Positions 57,231-64,000 of a stretch of 64,000 nucleotides of DNA are shown piece after piece (the stretch's first letter is position 1; each line of letters begins with the position of its first letter). The notes under the pieces were generated by a model. The model searched no databases. It was not told the DNA's origin and saw nothing but the letters and a program-made list of their open reading frames with translations. Origin of the DNA: a virus; IMG/VR virus record IMGVR_UViG_3300008735_000004, positions 1 through 64,000 of that record. The stretch is one strand, 5' to 3'. Made by a program: the position numbers and the translations under genes.

Positions 57231-59587
57231 TAAAATCTCCTGCGTTTTGGTTTAACAATTGATCTAGATGTATGTTTGAAACCTGAACGATTAAATAAAG
57301 TTCTTTGTTTTATAGGAACAGGTTTACCCTTTCCATCTAATTCATATTCCTCAGGTTCGCCGCGTGAAATAGACCCGTGGTTATATATAGTCATGTCATC
57401 CCGTTGTTGTACCTCTGGTCTAAAAGTTTTCTGTTCCACACTTCTCCATCCGGGTTTTACTGCAGAAATTCCTTCAAATCCTTCTACATTTTCTGCAGCT
57501 AAATCAGAGTCTCTTTTATGAAATACTGAGGTGTCCATTGTATAAGCATAGATACCTAGCATCATAGCATCTAATCTATGATCTAAGCCATCACGAACTG
57601 TGGATGCATACACTTCTCCCTGCTTACCAATTCGCTCTACTACATAACCCCTCATTTGTCCTATTAATTTTTGCTCCTCATCTTCAACTATTCCACCTTT
57701 TAAATCACACGCAGGAATAGCTAATAATCCACTTTCATTCATTAACTGGGCATTCTTCACCATAACATTTTTTGTGGGTGCTTTAGTAGAAGTTCCGGTT
57801 ATTTTATCAATAATTTCAGTAGATCCTCCCATGTCAACTGATATCATATTATTTAGAAAATTTTTCATACCAGCACATGATGTCCCCATCGGGCCTACTC
57901 CATTTTCTAAGGATAAACGTAACATTTCATAATTAGCTTCCCCGTGTCCTTTATCAAAAGCCATTAATTTAAAAGGAATCTTTTTCATCAATTTTAAAAT
58001 AAAGTCAACGGAACCCATATTGGTGTAAGAAGCGGGATCAATAGCGTCTGCATAGAATACACGTAATAGGCCTGACTTTTCAATTCGATTGTTAGGCTCG
58101 CCGTTGATATCTTTCCATTCTCCTCCATTATAGGGTAGCAGGTGTTCTGTGTCATTCATATATTCAAGTATTACTGCTTGTACTCCAAACTGAGATTCAT
58201 TCCAATCAACCCCTAATATATAATAGTTATTAGGATTTACTTTCAAACTACTATAACTATAGACATATAAATTTTGATCAATAAAATGATTTTTAAAGAC
58301 ACCTTCAGCCATCGATCCAAACTCTGCCATATACTCATGAAGATATTGACTCTCTGAAGTAACCATTCTAATTTGTTTAGCTTTTTCTTCACTCCACTGG
58401 GGAGAAACATTGGAAGGCATATGCCACTCCGAAAAGCCCATTTCGTCTTTATGTTTACTGACATTATAAAAGTATTCGCGTTTACCTGTAGGAGTACCCG
58501 ACACAGTAATTGAAGTATGTGTGTAAGATTGCTCAATAGGAAGAACTGCTTCTACCAATAAGGCATTAGGAATAGAATCTACCTCATCAATGTATAAGTC
58601 ACTAGCTGAGTTATGTACAAGAAATCCTCCGGAGTGTAAGCCATCTATTTTAAAAGAAGATAATGCATCTGCTCCATAAGGGGTAACTACGGCACCGCTA
58701 GAATTTGGAATTTGATTAAAGGCTATAAAATTATGATATTTGTCAATTGTAAGATCATATGTTTTTGCTTTTCCAATTTTATGAAATTTCTGAACTCTTG
58801 TCCAATAAGCTTTTCCATTAGGATGTACTGTTGCTATAAAATCTGATTTACTACCCTGGTCCTCCTCAGTATTTAAATCTTTAGCCTCTATCCATCCTCT
58901 ATACATTGCCATAACTTTATGGTTTTCTGTTAAATGTAATCTGCGCTCACTACTGCTTTCAATAGCATATATATCTTTTATTCCGTTATCGTGTATAGAT
59001 GAAACAGTACCAACTCGAGCGTTATTATCAGTCAGTTCCGTGTCTACTGATAAAACTTTATCACCTTCTTTTATATCTTTAATTTCTTTTAATGTTATTC
59101 CATCCGCCATCACTACTAAAGTATCGCCGGGAAGACATTTACCACGAACAGCATTATTTCCAACAAAACCCATAATAATAGAATTATTCTTAAATTTTAT
59201 TTCGTAAGGACGCATTCTAGTTCCCTCAATTGATTTGGAAACTTCAGGAGATTCATTAACCATGTTCTTAATAAGATTAAACACAGTTTGAACCTGCGAA
59301 TCATAGCCTGCAACTATAAGAATCTCCCTATATTTATTAGTATAAGCTTTCCAAATAGCTTCTACAGCTATAGTTACAGATTTACCAACACGACGGCCAA
59401 TTCTAAGAATTCTTTTAGAGGCTCTATCTCTTAATATCTTCTTCTGGTAGGAGCGTAATTCTAGGGGTTCATTGGGATTAGAGGGAGATCGTAAATATAT
59501 TTCAGCAAAGTAAACTGGGTCTGCCAAAATCTTAGCTTCTAGTAATTGTTCATCGTCTAATATAGGTTTTTCTATTTGTTCAGACAT
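57230..59587 (-). CDS. terL: Terminase large subunit with intein
   Basis: A 785-residue precursor; 609 residues after intein removal. The ATPase has Walker A GRRVGKS (G64-S70), a TSSIxG-like region, and Walker B LYIDE (331-335) lying just after the intein. The motif III/coupling region VSGTPTGKREYFY follows. The nuclease half begins with YYILGVDWNESQFGVQAVIL (RNase H-like first Asp), continues with FKLMAFDKGHGEANYEMLRL and ends with GLDHRLDAMMLGIYAY, where HRLDA supplies the final acidic residue. TerL packages DNA at the portal and cuts it. The start overlaps the upstream Hint-like gene by 16 bases. It is the most certain gene of the window. Confidence 0.93.
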   Translation of the reverse strand: MSEQIEKPILDDEQLLEAKILADPVYFAEIYLRSPSNPNEPLELRSYQKKILRDRASKRILRIGRRVGKSVTIAVEAIWKAYTNKYREILIVAGYDSQVQTVFNLIKNMVNESPEVSKSIEGTRMRPYEIKFKNNSIIMGFVGNNAVRGKCLPGDTLVVMADGITLKEIKDIKEGDKVLSVDTELTDNNARVGTVSSIHDNGIKDIYAIESSSERRLHLTENHKVMAMYRGWIEAKDLNTEEDQGSKSDFIATVHPNGKAYWTRVQKFHKIGKAKTYDLTIDKYHNFIAFNQIPNSSGAVVTPYGADALSSFKIDGLHSGGFLVHNSASDLYIDEVDSIPNALLVEAVLPIEQSYTHTSITVSGTPTGKREYFYNVSKHKDEMGFSEWHMPSNVSPQWSEEKAKQIRMVTSESQYLHEYMAEFGSMAEGVFKNHFIDQNLYVYSYSSLKVNPNNYYILGVDWNESQFGVQAVILEYMNDTEHLLPYNGGEWKDINGEPNNRIEKSGLLRVFYADAIDPASYTNMGSVDFILKLMKKIPFKLMAFDKGHGEANYEMLRLSLENGVGPMGTSCAGMKNFLNNMISVDMGGSTEIIDKITGTSTKAPTKNVMVKNAQLMNESGLLAIPACDLKGGIVEDEEQKLIGQMRGYVVERIGKQGEVYASTVRDGLDHRLDAMMLGIYAYTMDTSVFHKRDSDLAAENVEGFEGISAVKPGWRSVEQKTFRPEVQQRDDMTIYNHGSISRGEPEEYELDGKGKPVPIKQRTLFNRSGFKHTSRSIVKPKRRRF
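58610..59137 (-). other. Mini-intein in the terminase large subunit
   Basis: Residues 151-326 (176 residues). N-junction VRGK|CLPGDTLVVMADG with Cys1; block B HLTENHKVM (T-x-x-H); block F TYDLTIDKYHNFIAF; C-junction GFLVHN|SASDLYIDE with His-Asn and Ser+1. There is no endonuclease domain. About 28 residues sit between block F and the C-terminal strand, longer than usual. Insertion falls immediately N-terminal of Walker B, a conserved spot where host-gene loss is costly. Confidence 0.9.
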
Positions 59588-60411
59588 ATAAGTAATCCGC
59601 TAATTATGGGAGATGAATTATTTTCAAAAGTAAGCATGAAAGCTGTTTGCTCTGTATCTTCTACAAAACGCATACTTTCCTTTTTTAGCACCGGTAGCTC
59701 TTTACATATTTCAGGTAATTTAATAGTACCGCATCCTTGTACAGCTTTATGTCCTTTGACTTGTCCATCAAAAGGTATAAAGAGTTTACTAAGTGTTTGT
59801 ATCATTATATCTTTACTATCCGTGGTTAAGTGTTTTAATGTTTGTAAGGGTAAAATAAATTTGTCTAGTATATAGGTTAAGGCGCTTTGACTTAATTTTG
59901 TTAAAGCCGCGGGTACCCATTGTTTTGTGTAGTAGTTAGGACGACTATTATTAACACGTATTATTGAACTACCTAGGCTATCTAAATATAGTTTAGAAGG
60001 AGACCACGTTCCAAAAAAGGGCAGATGCCTAAAAGCACATGCATTAACTTCCCTAGGAGAGCCTCTAAAAGTTTCTGGATATTCTTTAAGTGATTGCGCT
60101 GTTAAGTACTCTTCTTTGCAAAGAGGTCCGCGAGTTAATTTTGTATCTTTCCCGCAATATAAATTTCTACCATGAGATGATCGTAAATGCATAATATTTT
60201 CTTTAACTTTTTTAATAGATACAATACGATTAAATGTAAATTCATCTTTCCAGGCTATGATGGATGGATAAGGAGAATAGTTTCCAAGATCTTCTATGGA
60301 AACTATTTCACCTGAAGCGAGCATTAAAAGTTGACCTTGGCCTAAGACCAGGGTTTTACTTTTTTGAATTTGTGCCTTAGACTTGGTTTTATATAAAATC
60401 TTCTGTGCCAA
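59572..60411 (-). CDS. Free-standing, degenerate Hint (intein-like) protein
   Basis: Up to 279 residues; the longest start is TTG at 60411, inside the bS21 gene, while ATG at 60324 (residue 30) lies 17 bases after the bS21 stop, so the true start is uncertain. The N-terminus GQGQLLMLASGEIVSIEDLG and NIMHLRSSHGRNLYCGKDTK...LTAQSL follow the Hint pattern ('G..V...dG....I.dl', '..I.ts.Gr.l..T..H....a..L'), and the end FMLTFENNSSPIISGLLICL-N-K resembles an intein C-terminus ('nGlLvhN'). The catalytic residues are absent: no Cys1, TxxH replaced by KDTK, HN replaced by LN. The middle (YILDKFILP) may be a relic LAGLIDADG helix. It overlaps terL by 16 bases. It could be a homing endonuclease relic or a repurposed regulator. 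Confidence 0.55.
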   Translation of the reverse strand: MAQKILYKTKSKAQIQKSKTLVLGQGQLLMLASGEIVSIEDLGNYSPYPSIIAWKDEFTFNRIVSIKKVKENIMHLRSSHGRNLYCGKDTKLTRGPLCKEEYLTAQSLKEYPETFRGSPREVNACAFRHLPFFGTWSPSKLYLDSLGSSIIRVNNSRPNYYTKQWVPAALTKLSQSALTYILDKFILPLQTLKHLTTDSKDIMIQTLSKLFIPFDGQVKGHKAVQGCGTIKLPEICKELPVLKKESMRFVEDTEQTAFMLTFENNSSPIISGLLICLNK

Positions 60412-60509
60412 AGTTCTTGCATAACTCCTGATTGATCGACTTTTTTCTTAAATCTGCGAAGCATTCCCTCTACAGATTCGTTTTCATGTTTAGGTGTAAC
60501 TTTTACCAT
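60342..60509 (-). CDS. rpsU: Ribosomal protein bS21 homologue
   Basis: A 55-residue frame from ATG at 60509 to TAG at 60342: MVKVTPKHENESVEGMLRRF then KKKVDQSGVMQELWHRRFYI then KPSLRHKFKKVKPWS. It matches bS21 closely: a ..V....NE....LRRFK opening, K....G...E...R.FY.KPS and a basic tail. bS21 is a small 30S-subunit protein near the anti-Shine-Dalgarno helix that aids translation initiation. Copies in large phages are known and are proposed to steer host ribosomes to phage messages. It lies 11 bases after the preceding gene. Its last 70 bases overlap the longest version of the next gene but not if that gene starts at 60324. Confidence 0.85.
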   Translation of the reverse strand: MVKVTPKHENESVEGMLRRFKKKVDQSGVMQELWHRRFYIKPSLRHKFKKVKPWS

Positions 60510-60520
60510 AACTATTCCTA

Positions 60521-61564
60521 TTATCTTGAATGATGGTACATTGCTTCTGTACCCATTAATCTATTTGTTGGATTAATTTTATTACCATACGTAGCTCGGA
60601 CTGCTCGTTGCCTTTCTGTTGCAGCTCCAGCAGATGCCATAGCCATATGTAAACGTCCTCTTCCAAACTCTGGACGTTGAATTTCTTTTACATATTGAAA
60701 AAAAGATCTAGCTGCTTCTCCTACTCCTTCTACAGCAATACTTCCTGCTGCCTTTGCTATACCTCCAAATAATTCAAACCAGGCATATGTAGAGTATAAT
60801 CCTAAAGCTGCTGTAAATAAACGAGCACCTCCGCTTGTAGCACCTACTTGTAATCCCTTTTTCATCATATCTTTTGTAATATTAACTGTAGTTTTTCCTT
60901 TTACCCCAGACTCTATAACTTTAGCACCGGCCACGTCTACTCCTCCCATTTTGTATAGCTTGCTTGCTATTAAATCTTTACCAACTGTGGAGCCTACACT
61001 CTTTTCGGACAAGTTTGCCATTCCTGCTAATCCCAAACTTCTAGCATTAGACATAGTCTGTACAAATTCATATTTTGCCCAGTCAGTGCTTTTAGCAGAA
61101 ATACCCTGTCCTAAAGCTTGTATACCGGAAAGCATAACGTTGCCAATAGAAGCTCTAGCTCCCATACCAGCGCCTTCTCCCATACCTAGGAGCAAAGTTT
61201 TATAACCAAGCATTCCCCCAAAACGAGTAGTTGCTGCGGTACCTGCTTTATACATTCTTCCGCCGTCCCCGAATAAGTTAGGCGTAGTGTAATATCCTTT
61301 TGCTAAACCTTTAGGAATTTTATTAACTTTTCCAACAAAGTCACCTCCAGCACCAAAAATACCCTGCTTGGCCATTTTAGCTGCTGTAAGTGGATTAAAG
61401 ATAAACCCACCATACATAGCACCTGTCCACGGGGTAGGCATCAGGCTTAGAGGATTTACACCTGTAGCGCCTTCAATTCCCATATAAGCGCCACCCACTG
61501 CAAGGCCTCCCCCTGTGCCTGTAAGAGCTTTGCTCATAACACTAGCTTCTGTCTGTAAAGGCAT
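60521..61564 (-). CDS. Gly/Ala-rich membrane-prone protein (347 aa)
   Basis: A 347-residue protein unusually rich in Gly, Ala and Met, with several small-residue hydrophobic stretches (GTGGGLAVGGAYMGIEGATG, about 16-35; LFTAALGLYSTYAWFELFGG, about 253-272; GIAKAAGSIAVEGVGEAARS). There is no signal peptide. The C-terminus is basic (ERQRAVRATYGNKINPTNRL). This composition is typical of phage ejection or inner-core proteins that insert in membranes, and resembles segments of the 2451-residue protein. It is placed with another such protein upstream of terminase. The role is inferred; no family is recognised. Confidence 0.5.
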   Translation of the reverse strand: MPLQTEASVMSKALTGTGGGLAVGGAYMGIEGATGVNPLSLMPTPWTGAMYGGFIFNPLTAAKMAKQGIFGAGGDFVGKVNKIPKGLAKGYYTTPNLFGDGGRMYKAGTAATTRFGGMLGYKTLLLGMGEGAGMGARASIGNVMLSGIQALGQGISAKSTDWAKYEFVQTMSNARSLGLAGMANLSEKSVGSTVGKDLIASKLYKMGGVDVAGAKVIESGVKGKTTVNITKDMMKKGLQVGATSGGARLFTAALGLYSTYAWFELFGGIAKAAGSIAVEGVGEAARSFFQYVKEIQRPEFGRGRLHMAMASAGAATERQRAVRATYGNKINPTNRLMGTEAMYHHSR

Positions 61565-62187
61565 TATACTGTACTCCTATGTCTGGCTTTGTGCATTGCA
61601 AAAGGCAAACTTCCACTCATACCTAAATGCCCTGGTTTACCCTTAGTGCGCTGATTTGACCACATACGATAACCTGCTCCTCCTCCTCTAGCACGGTTAC
61701 CTGGAACTTGTTTCTGGTATGCTGCTCGTCTTGCTGTATTAGCGGCATTAACTACTTGTAATTGAACTTTTCGAGCTGTATATGCTCCTGCTACAGCGCC
61801 AATACCAGTTGCTGCGAGAGCTGCTCCTCCTATAGGTGTCTTAGAAAAAGCACCTATTAGTAACGAACCTGCTAGCCCAATTCCGGCACCTGTAACTGCA
61901 CCTACTCCGACTGGTTTAGTCATAGTAGACTTAGCAATATCAGGAAGTCTTTCTCCCCAATAGCCAGTAAGAGCGCCAATTCCTCCAACACCCTGTCCTG
62001 TAATACCTAAGGTAGCGACAGTTGCCTGTCTTCTCCAAAAACCCGCTTCTCTAAATGCTTTTGAAGATGTCATACTTTGGCTTCCCGGAGTCTTTGCTAC
62101 ACTCTTTCCGGGGCTATTTAACCATGATCCGGCCATTCCGGCGGCTCCTAACCCAGCCATTACGGCTAATGTAGATTTAGCTATCAT
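61564..62187 (-). CDS. Gly-zipper membrane-prone protein (207 aa)
   Basis: A 207-residue protein with an N-terminal hydrophobic segment (LAVMAGLGAAGMAGSWL), a second long one with Gly-zipper spacing (VGAVTGAGIGLAGSLLIGAF, about 92-111) and a third (GGAALAATGIGAVAGAYTAR, about 117-136). The C-terminus is strongly basic with many Gly (NRARGGGAGYRMWSNQRTKG). Both ends overlap neighbouring genes (one base and 11 bases). Like the next gene it looks like a membrane-active virion protein; it could alternatively be a holin, but the size, basic tail and structural context argue for an internal or ejected protein. Confidence 0.5.
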   Translation of the reverse strand: MIAKSTLAVMAGLGAAGMAGSWLNSPGKSVAKTPGSQSMTSSKAFREAGFWRRQATVATLGITGQGVGGIGALTGYWGERLPDIAKSTMTKPVGVGAVTGAGIGLAGSLLIGAFSKTPIGGAALAATGIGAVAGAYTARKVQLQVVNAANTARRAAYQKQVPGNRARGGGAGYRMWSNQRTKGKPGHLGMSGSLPFAMHKARHRSTV

Positions 62188-62968
62188 TTTTCACATCCTC
62201 TTTAAAGGCTTCGTCAAGACTCTGTTCGGTGATCTTTTTTTCTTCTTGCTCTATTTCAACTAATTTTTCAAATTTCTCACGCATTTCTGCAGCCCTTGTT
62301 GAAGGATCTGTTTCATCCGTAAGTTTATACTTAGCACGTTGTTCTCTTGTTGCTAATAATTCTTTTCTTAGTTGTGTTAAAAGTTTAGAAGATCTAGCTT
62401 TTATGTCTACATAAGGAGTAGCCTGCTCTGTATACAAAGCCGTACCTGTGGCTTGAATAACGCTAGTTGCTACTTCTTTTACATCTCCATATAAAGCTAT
62501 CATATTCTGTGCTCTCCGTTTATCGAGTAAGGCTGCTGCATATTCTTGTACCATACTTACTTCTAAATAATTTTCTAAGTCAACACCCATATCAGTAATT
62601 AACTGAGGTATCATTTGATCTAGATACATAATTTCATCGGGACAGCGTTCCCCCTTGGGAGCAATTCCAGCTTTATAAAAGAAACAAGTCTTATATACTG
62701 GACACTCCTCGCCATGACACAGCATGGGTAAAGTATTATTTACTCCGAAAGTAGAGATCTTAGAATGCTTTAACAAGCTTGTCACTTGCTTTCTACTAAG
62801 CTTTATATCCTCCCTAACCTCTTCAGGATAGGCAGCAAGTATCTTTTCAATCTCTGTTGTTTTAGGTAGATCAACTAAGGCCACTAGGTCATCTTTACCC
62901 ATCTTAGCCAAAGCTTTTTCTACCTTATCGGGAACTATGTCCTTATTAGTTATGTCATCTTTACTCAT
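62177..62968 (-). CDS. Cys-cluster protein, candidate small terminase or packaging factor
   Basis: A 263-residue, mainly helical protein with a compact Cys cluster at about residues 83-104 (LCHGEECPVYKTCFFYKAGI, then APKGERCPDE), C-x5-C-x4-C-x12-C, consistent with a zinc or Fe-S site. The N-terminus (EIEKILAAYPEEVREDIKLS) could be a small DNA-binding helical domain; the C-terminal part (REQRAKYKL to EQEEKKITEQ) is coiled-coil-like. I recall similar cysteine arrangements in proteins next to phage terminases but cannot confirm it here. Gene order fits a small terminase subunit, which is otherwise missing in the window. Confidence 0.4.
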   Translation of the reverse strand: MSKDDITNKDIVPDKVEKALAKMGKDDLVALVDLPKTTEIEKILAAYPEEVREDIKLSRKQVTSLLKHSKISTFGVNNTLPMLCHGEECPVYKTCFFYKAGIAPKGERCPDEIMYLDQMIPQLITDMGVDLENYLEVSMVQEYAAALLDKRRAQNMIALYGDVKEVATSVIQATGTALYTEQATPYVDIKARSSKLLTQLRKELLATREQRAKYKLTDETDPSTRAAEMREKFEKLVEIEQEEKKITEQSLDEAFKEDVKNDS

Positions 62969-63182
62969 TCAAAGCCTCTATTTGTGCCTTTATTTCTGGA
63001 TCCATATCTATCACTTTACACACACTTAGTAGATAATTACACCTAGGTCCAGAATCCTTATATAACTTAAGAAACATTTTAATCTCTTTGTATTCTTTTA
63101 AGAAATCTAATTTACCTTTTTTAGCTAAAGAACATAATTCTTTCCGCATAGGTATATATCTTACTAGAGAATGATTAGACAT
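62961..63182 (-). CDS. Small unknown helical protein (73 aa)
   Basis: A 73-residue protein starting MSNHSLVRYIPMRKELCSLA, basic and helical in the first half, and ending MDPEIKAQIEALNE. It overlaps both neighbours by 8 bases (ATGA-type overlaps), which is the main support for its reality. No domain is recognised. Translation coupling to the Cys-cluster gene suggests a linked role. Confidence 0.6.
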   Translation of the reverse strand: MSNHSLVRYIPMRKELCSLAKKGKLDFLKEYKEIKMFLKLYKDSGPRCNYLLSVCKVIDMDPEIKAQIEALNE

Positions 63183-63540
63183 CCATTTCCAGTATACCTT
63201 TTGTAATAGTTTTATTAGAATACTTTTGATTCCATAAAGGAATCATAGTTTCATCTATTTCATAAAAGGCAAGAATAGCACATGGTTTATAGTAAGGATC
63301 ATGTACAATATGTTTAGATTGTATTTTTCGTTTAGCATCTCCTGCTACTACTGCATAGAACTTATGCTCATTACGCCAAAAAAGCAATTGAGTAACTACA
63401 TCATCGGTAGTTGCTAAGTTATCGTATTCTTCCATATCAACCTCGTACACTTCGGGCTCATTGACATCTGCTTCATAGAAGTTTTTAGCCATAGCTCTTA
63501 CGGGCTGAGGTAATTCTTCGTAACTTTCAACGGGTATCAT
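63175..63540 (-). CDS. Unknown 121-residue protein
   Basis: A 121-residue protein starting MIPVESYEELPQPVRAMAKN. An acidic helical opening is followed by alternating strands: FWRNEHKFYAVVAGDAKRKI, SKHIVHDPYYKPCAILAFYE. The opening resembles small proteins that follow ClpP-like genes in phages, but I cannot name a family. Overlaps of four bases upstream and 8 bases downstream tie it into the same operon. Confidence 0.55.
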   Translation of the reverse strand: MIPVESYEELPQPVRAMAKNFYEADVNEPEVYEVDMEEYDNLATTDDVVTQLLFWRNEHKFYAVVAGDAKRKIQSKHIVHDPYYKPCAILAFYEIDETMIPLWNQKYSNKTITKGILEMDV

Positions 63541-64000
63541 TGTTGCATCATTCCTATAATTTCAGCTAAACCTTGTAAATGCATTGCTGCTTCTGCAAAG
63601 TTTTTATCTGTTTTATGTTGTATCAGTTCTATGGGCAGCTTATGTTCAATTTGTGTAACAATACCTTCTTTTTTAGCTCTATCAGCCCACATAAAGTTTA
63701 CCTTCGAATGAAGTTTTTCAAATTTCTTTTTGCTTATATTAGCTCGATCTTTGAATAAATCCTTTACAATTTCGCCTTGACTGCTTAGAGTTTCACTAGT
63801 TGTTTTAAAATCTAACGAAGATCCAGTTACATTTAAAGTACTGGGATGTGTCATAAATTGTGTGCGAGGAAAAGCTATACGCTTATCCCCTGCAAGGAAA
63901 ATAAGGACACCTGCCGAAGATACCTCGGACAACCCCAAAGTATGTACGGGAGCAATGGAGGATCTTAATATATCAAACAAAGATAAGGCTGTTTTTAAGT
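63537..64000 (-). CDS. ClpP-like serine protease, 5' end off the right edge
   Basis: The frame is open to the right edge (LKTALSLFDILRSSIAPVHT continues without a stop), so the start lies outside; at least 154 residues are seen. ClpP-family wording: 'A..i.d.i......v.T.GL' then LSEVSSAGVLIFLAGDKRIA, with the second Ser of SSAG as candidate nucleophile; FPRTQFMTHPSTLNVTG, with His in FMTHP as the general base; and ADRAKKEGIVTQIEH at the end, like 'A...GliD.i'. The catalytic Asp is not obvious in the visible part. Phages use such proteins as head proteases or for host-protein turnover. A separate prohead protease exists here, so a different role is likely. Confidence 0.75.
   Translation of the reverse strand, partial: LKTALSLFDILRSSIAPVHTLGLSEVSSAGVLIFLAGDKRIAFPRTQFMTHPSTLNVTGSSLDFKTTSETLSSQGEIVKDLFKDRANISKKKFEKLHSKVNFMWADRAKKEGIVTQIEHKLPIELIQHKTDKNFAEAAMHLQGLAEIIGMMQQ

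Overview
This window is the virion-structure and DNA-packaging block of a large, contractile-tailed double-stranded DNA bacteriophage (a myovirus-type Caudoviricetes, probably a jumbo phage). The DNA is AT-rich. Every gene I can support lies on the minus strand, packed head to tail with 4-16 nt or TAATG-type overlaps, mostly behind AGGAG-type ribosome binding sites and with standard stops. The host cannot be read from the sequence. No tRNA, IS element or CRISPR array was seen. No gap longer than about 125 bases lacks a gene, so the whole window is coding apart from short intergenic stretches holding terminators and a recurrent short motif.

In the direction of transcription (right to left) the layout is as follows. 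(1) 64000-59.6 kb: an edge-truncated ClpP-like protease, two small unknown proteins, a Cys-cluster protein, two Gly-rich membrane-prone proteins, a hidden 55-residue ribosomal protein bS21 homologue, and a decayed free-standing Hint (intein-like) protein. (2) 59.6-46.2 kb, packaging and head: terminase large subunit carrying an intein just before Walker B, a 792-residue unknown protein, portal, a tandem Com-like zinc-ribbon protein, prohead protease, acidic scaffold-like protein, two paralogous head proteins, a 33-residue micro-ORF, major capsid protein and a terminator. (3) 46.2-31.5 kb, neck and tail: Ig-like protein, head-tail joining proteins, tail sheath, tail tube, a 2259-residue tube-domain fusion packed with Cys and Trp repeats, two further tube-like paralogues, and two tail-assembly-chaperone-like proteins separated by a terminator. 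(4) 31.5-1 kb: three enormous consecutive proteins (2451, 2994 and 2976 residues) followed by baseplate genes (a 265-residue protein, a gp25-like candidate, gpJ-like, and a large baseplate protein running off the left edge).

The most striking content is in the giant-protein block. The 2994-residue protein carries RNA-polymerase-like signatures in the right order: a beta-like ED-A motif, an HG..KG motif, and an RQP...DYDGD motif matching the beta-prime double-psi beta-barrel catalytic loop. It therefore looks like a single-chain RNA polymerase of the QDE-1/YonO/crAss-gp66 type, but placed inside the tail/baseplate gene cluster of a contractile-tailed phage. The 2451-residue tape-measure-position protein carries a RecB/Cas4-like PD-(D/E)XK nuclease core, interrupted on its N-terminal side by an intein. 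I infer a possible virion-delivered system in which a nuclease and a transcriptase are loaded with the tail or core and enter the host with the DNA. In addition, a short Cys...T...C....G.W/C motif is scattered through at least four different structural proteins and expanded to about 13 tandem copies in one of them.
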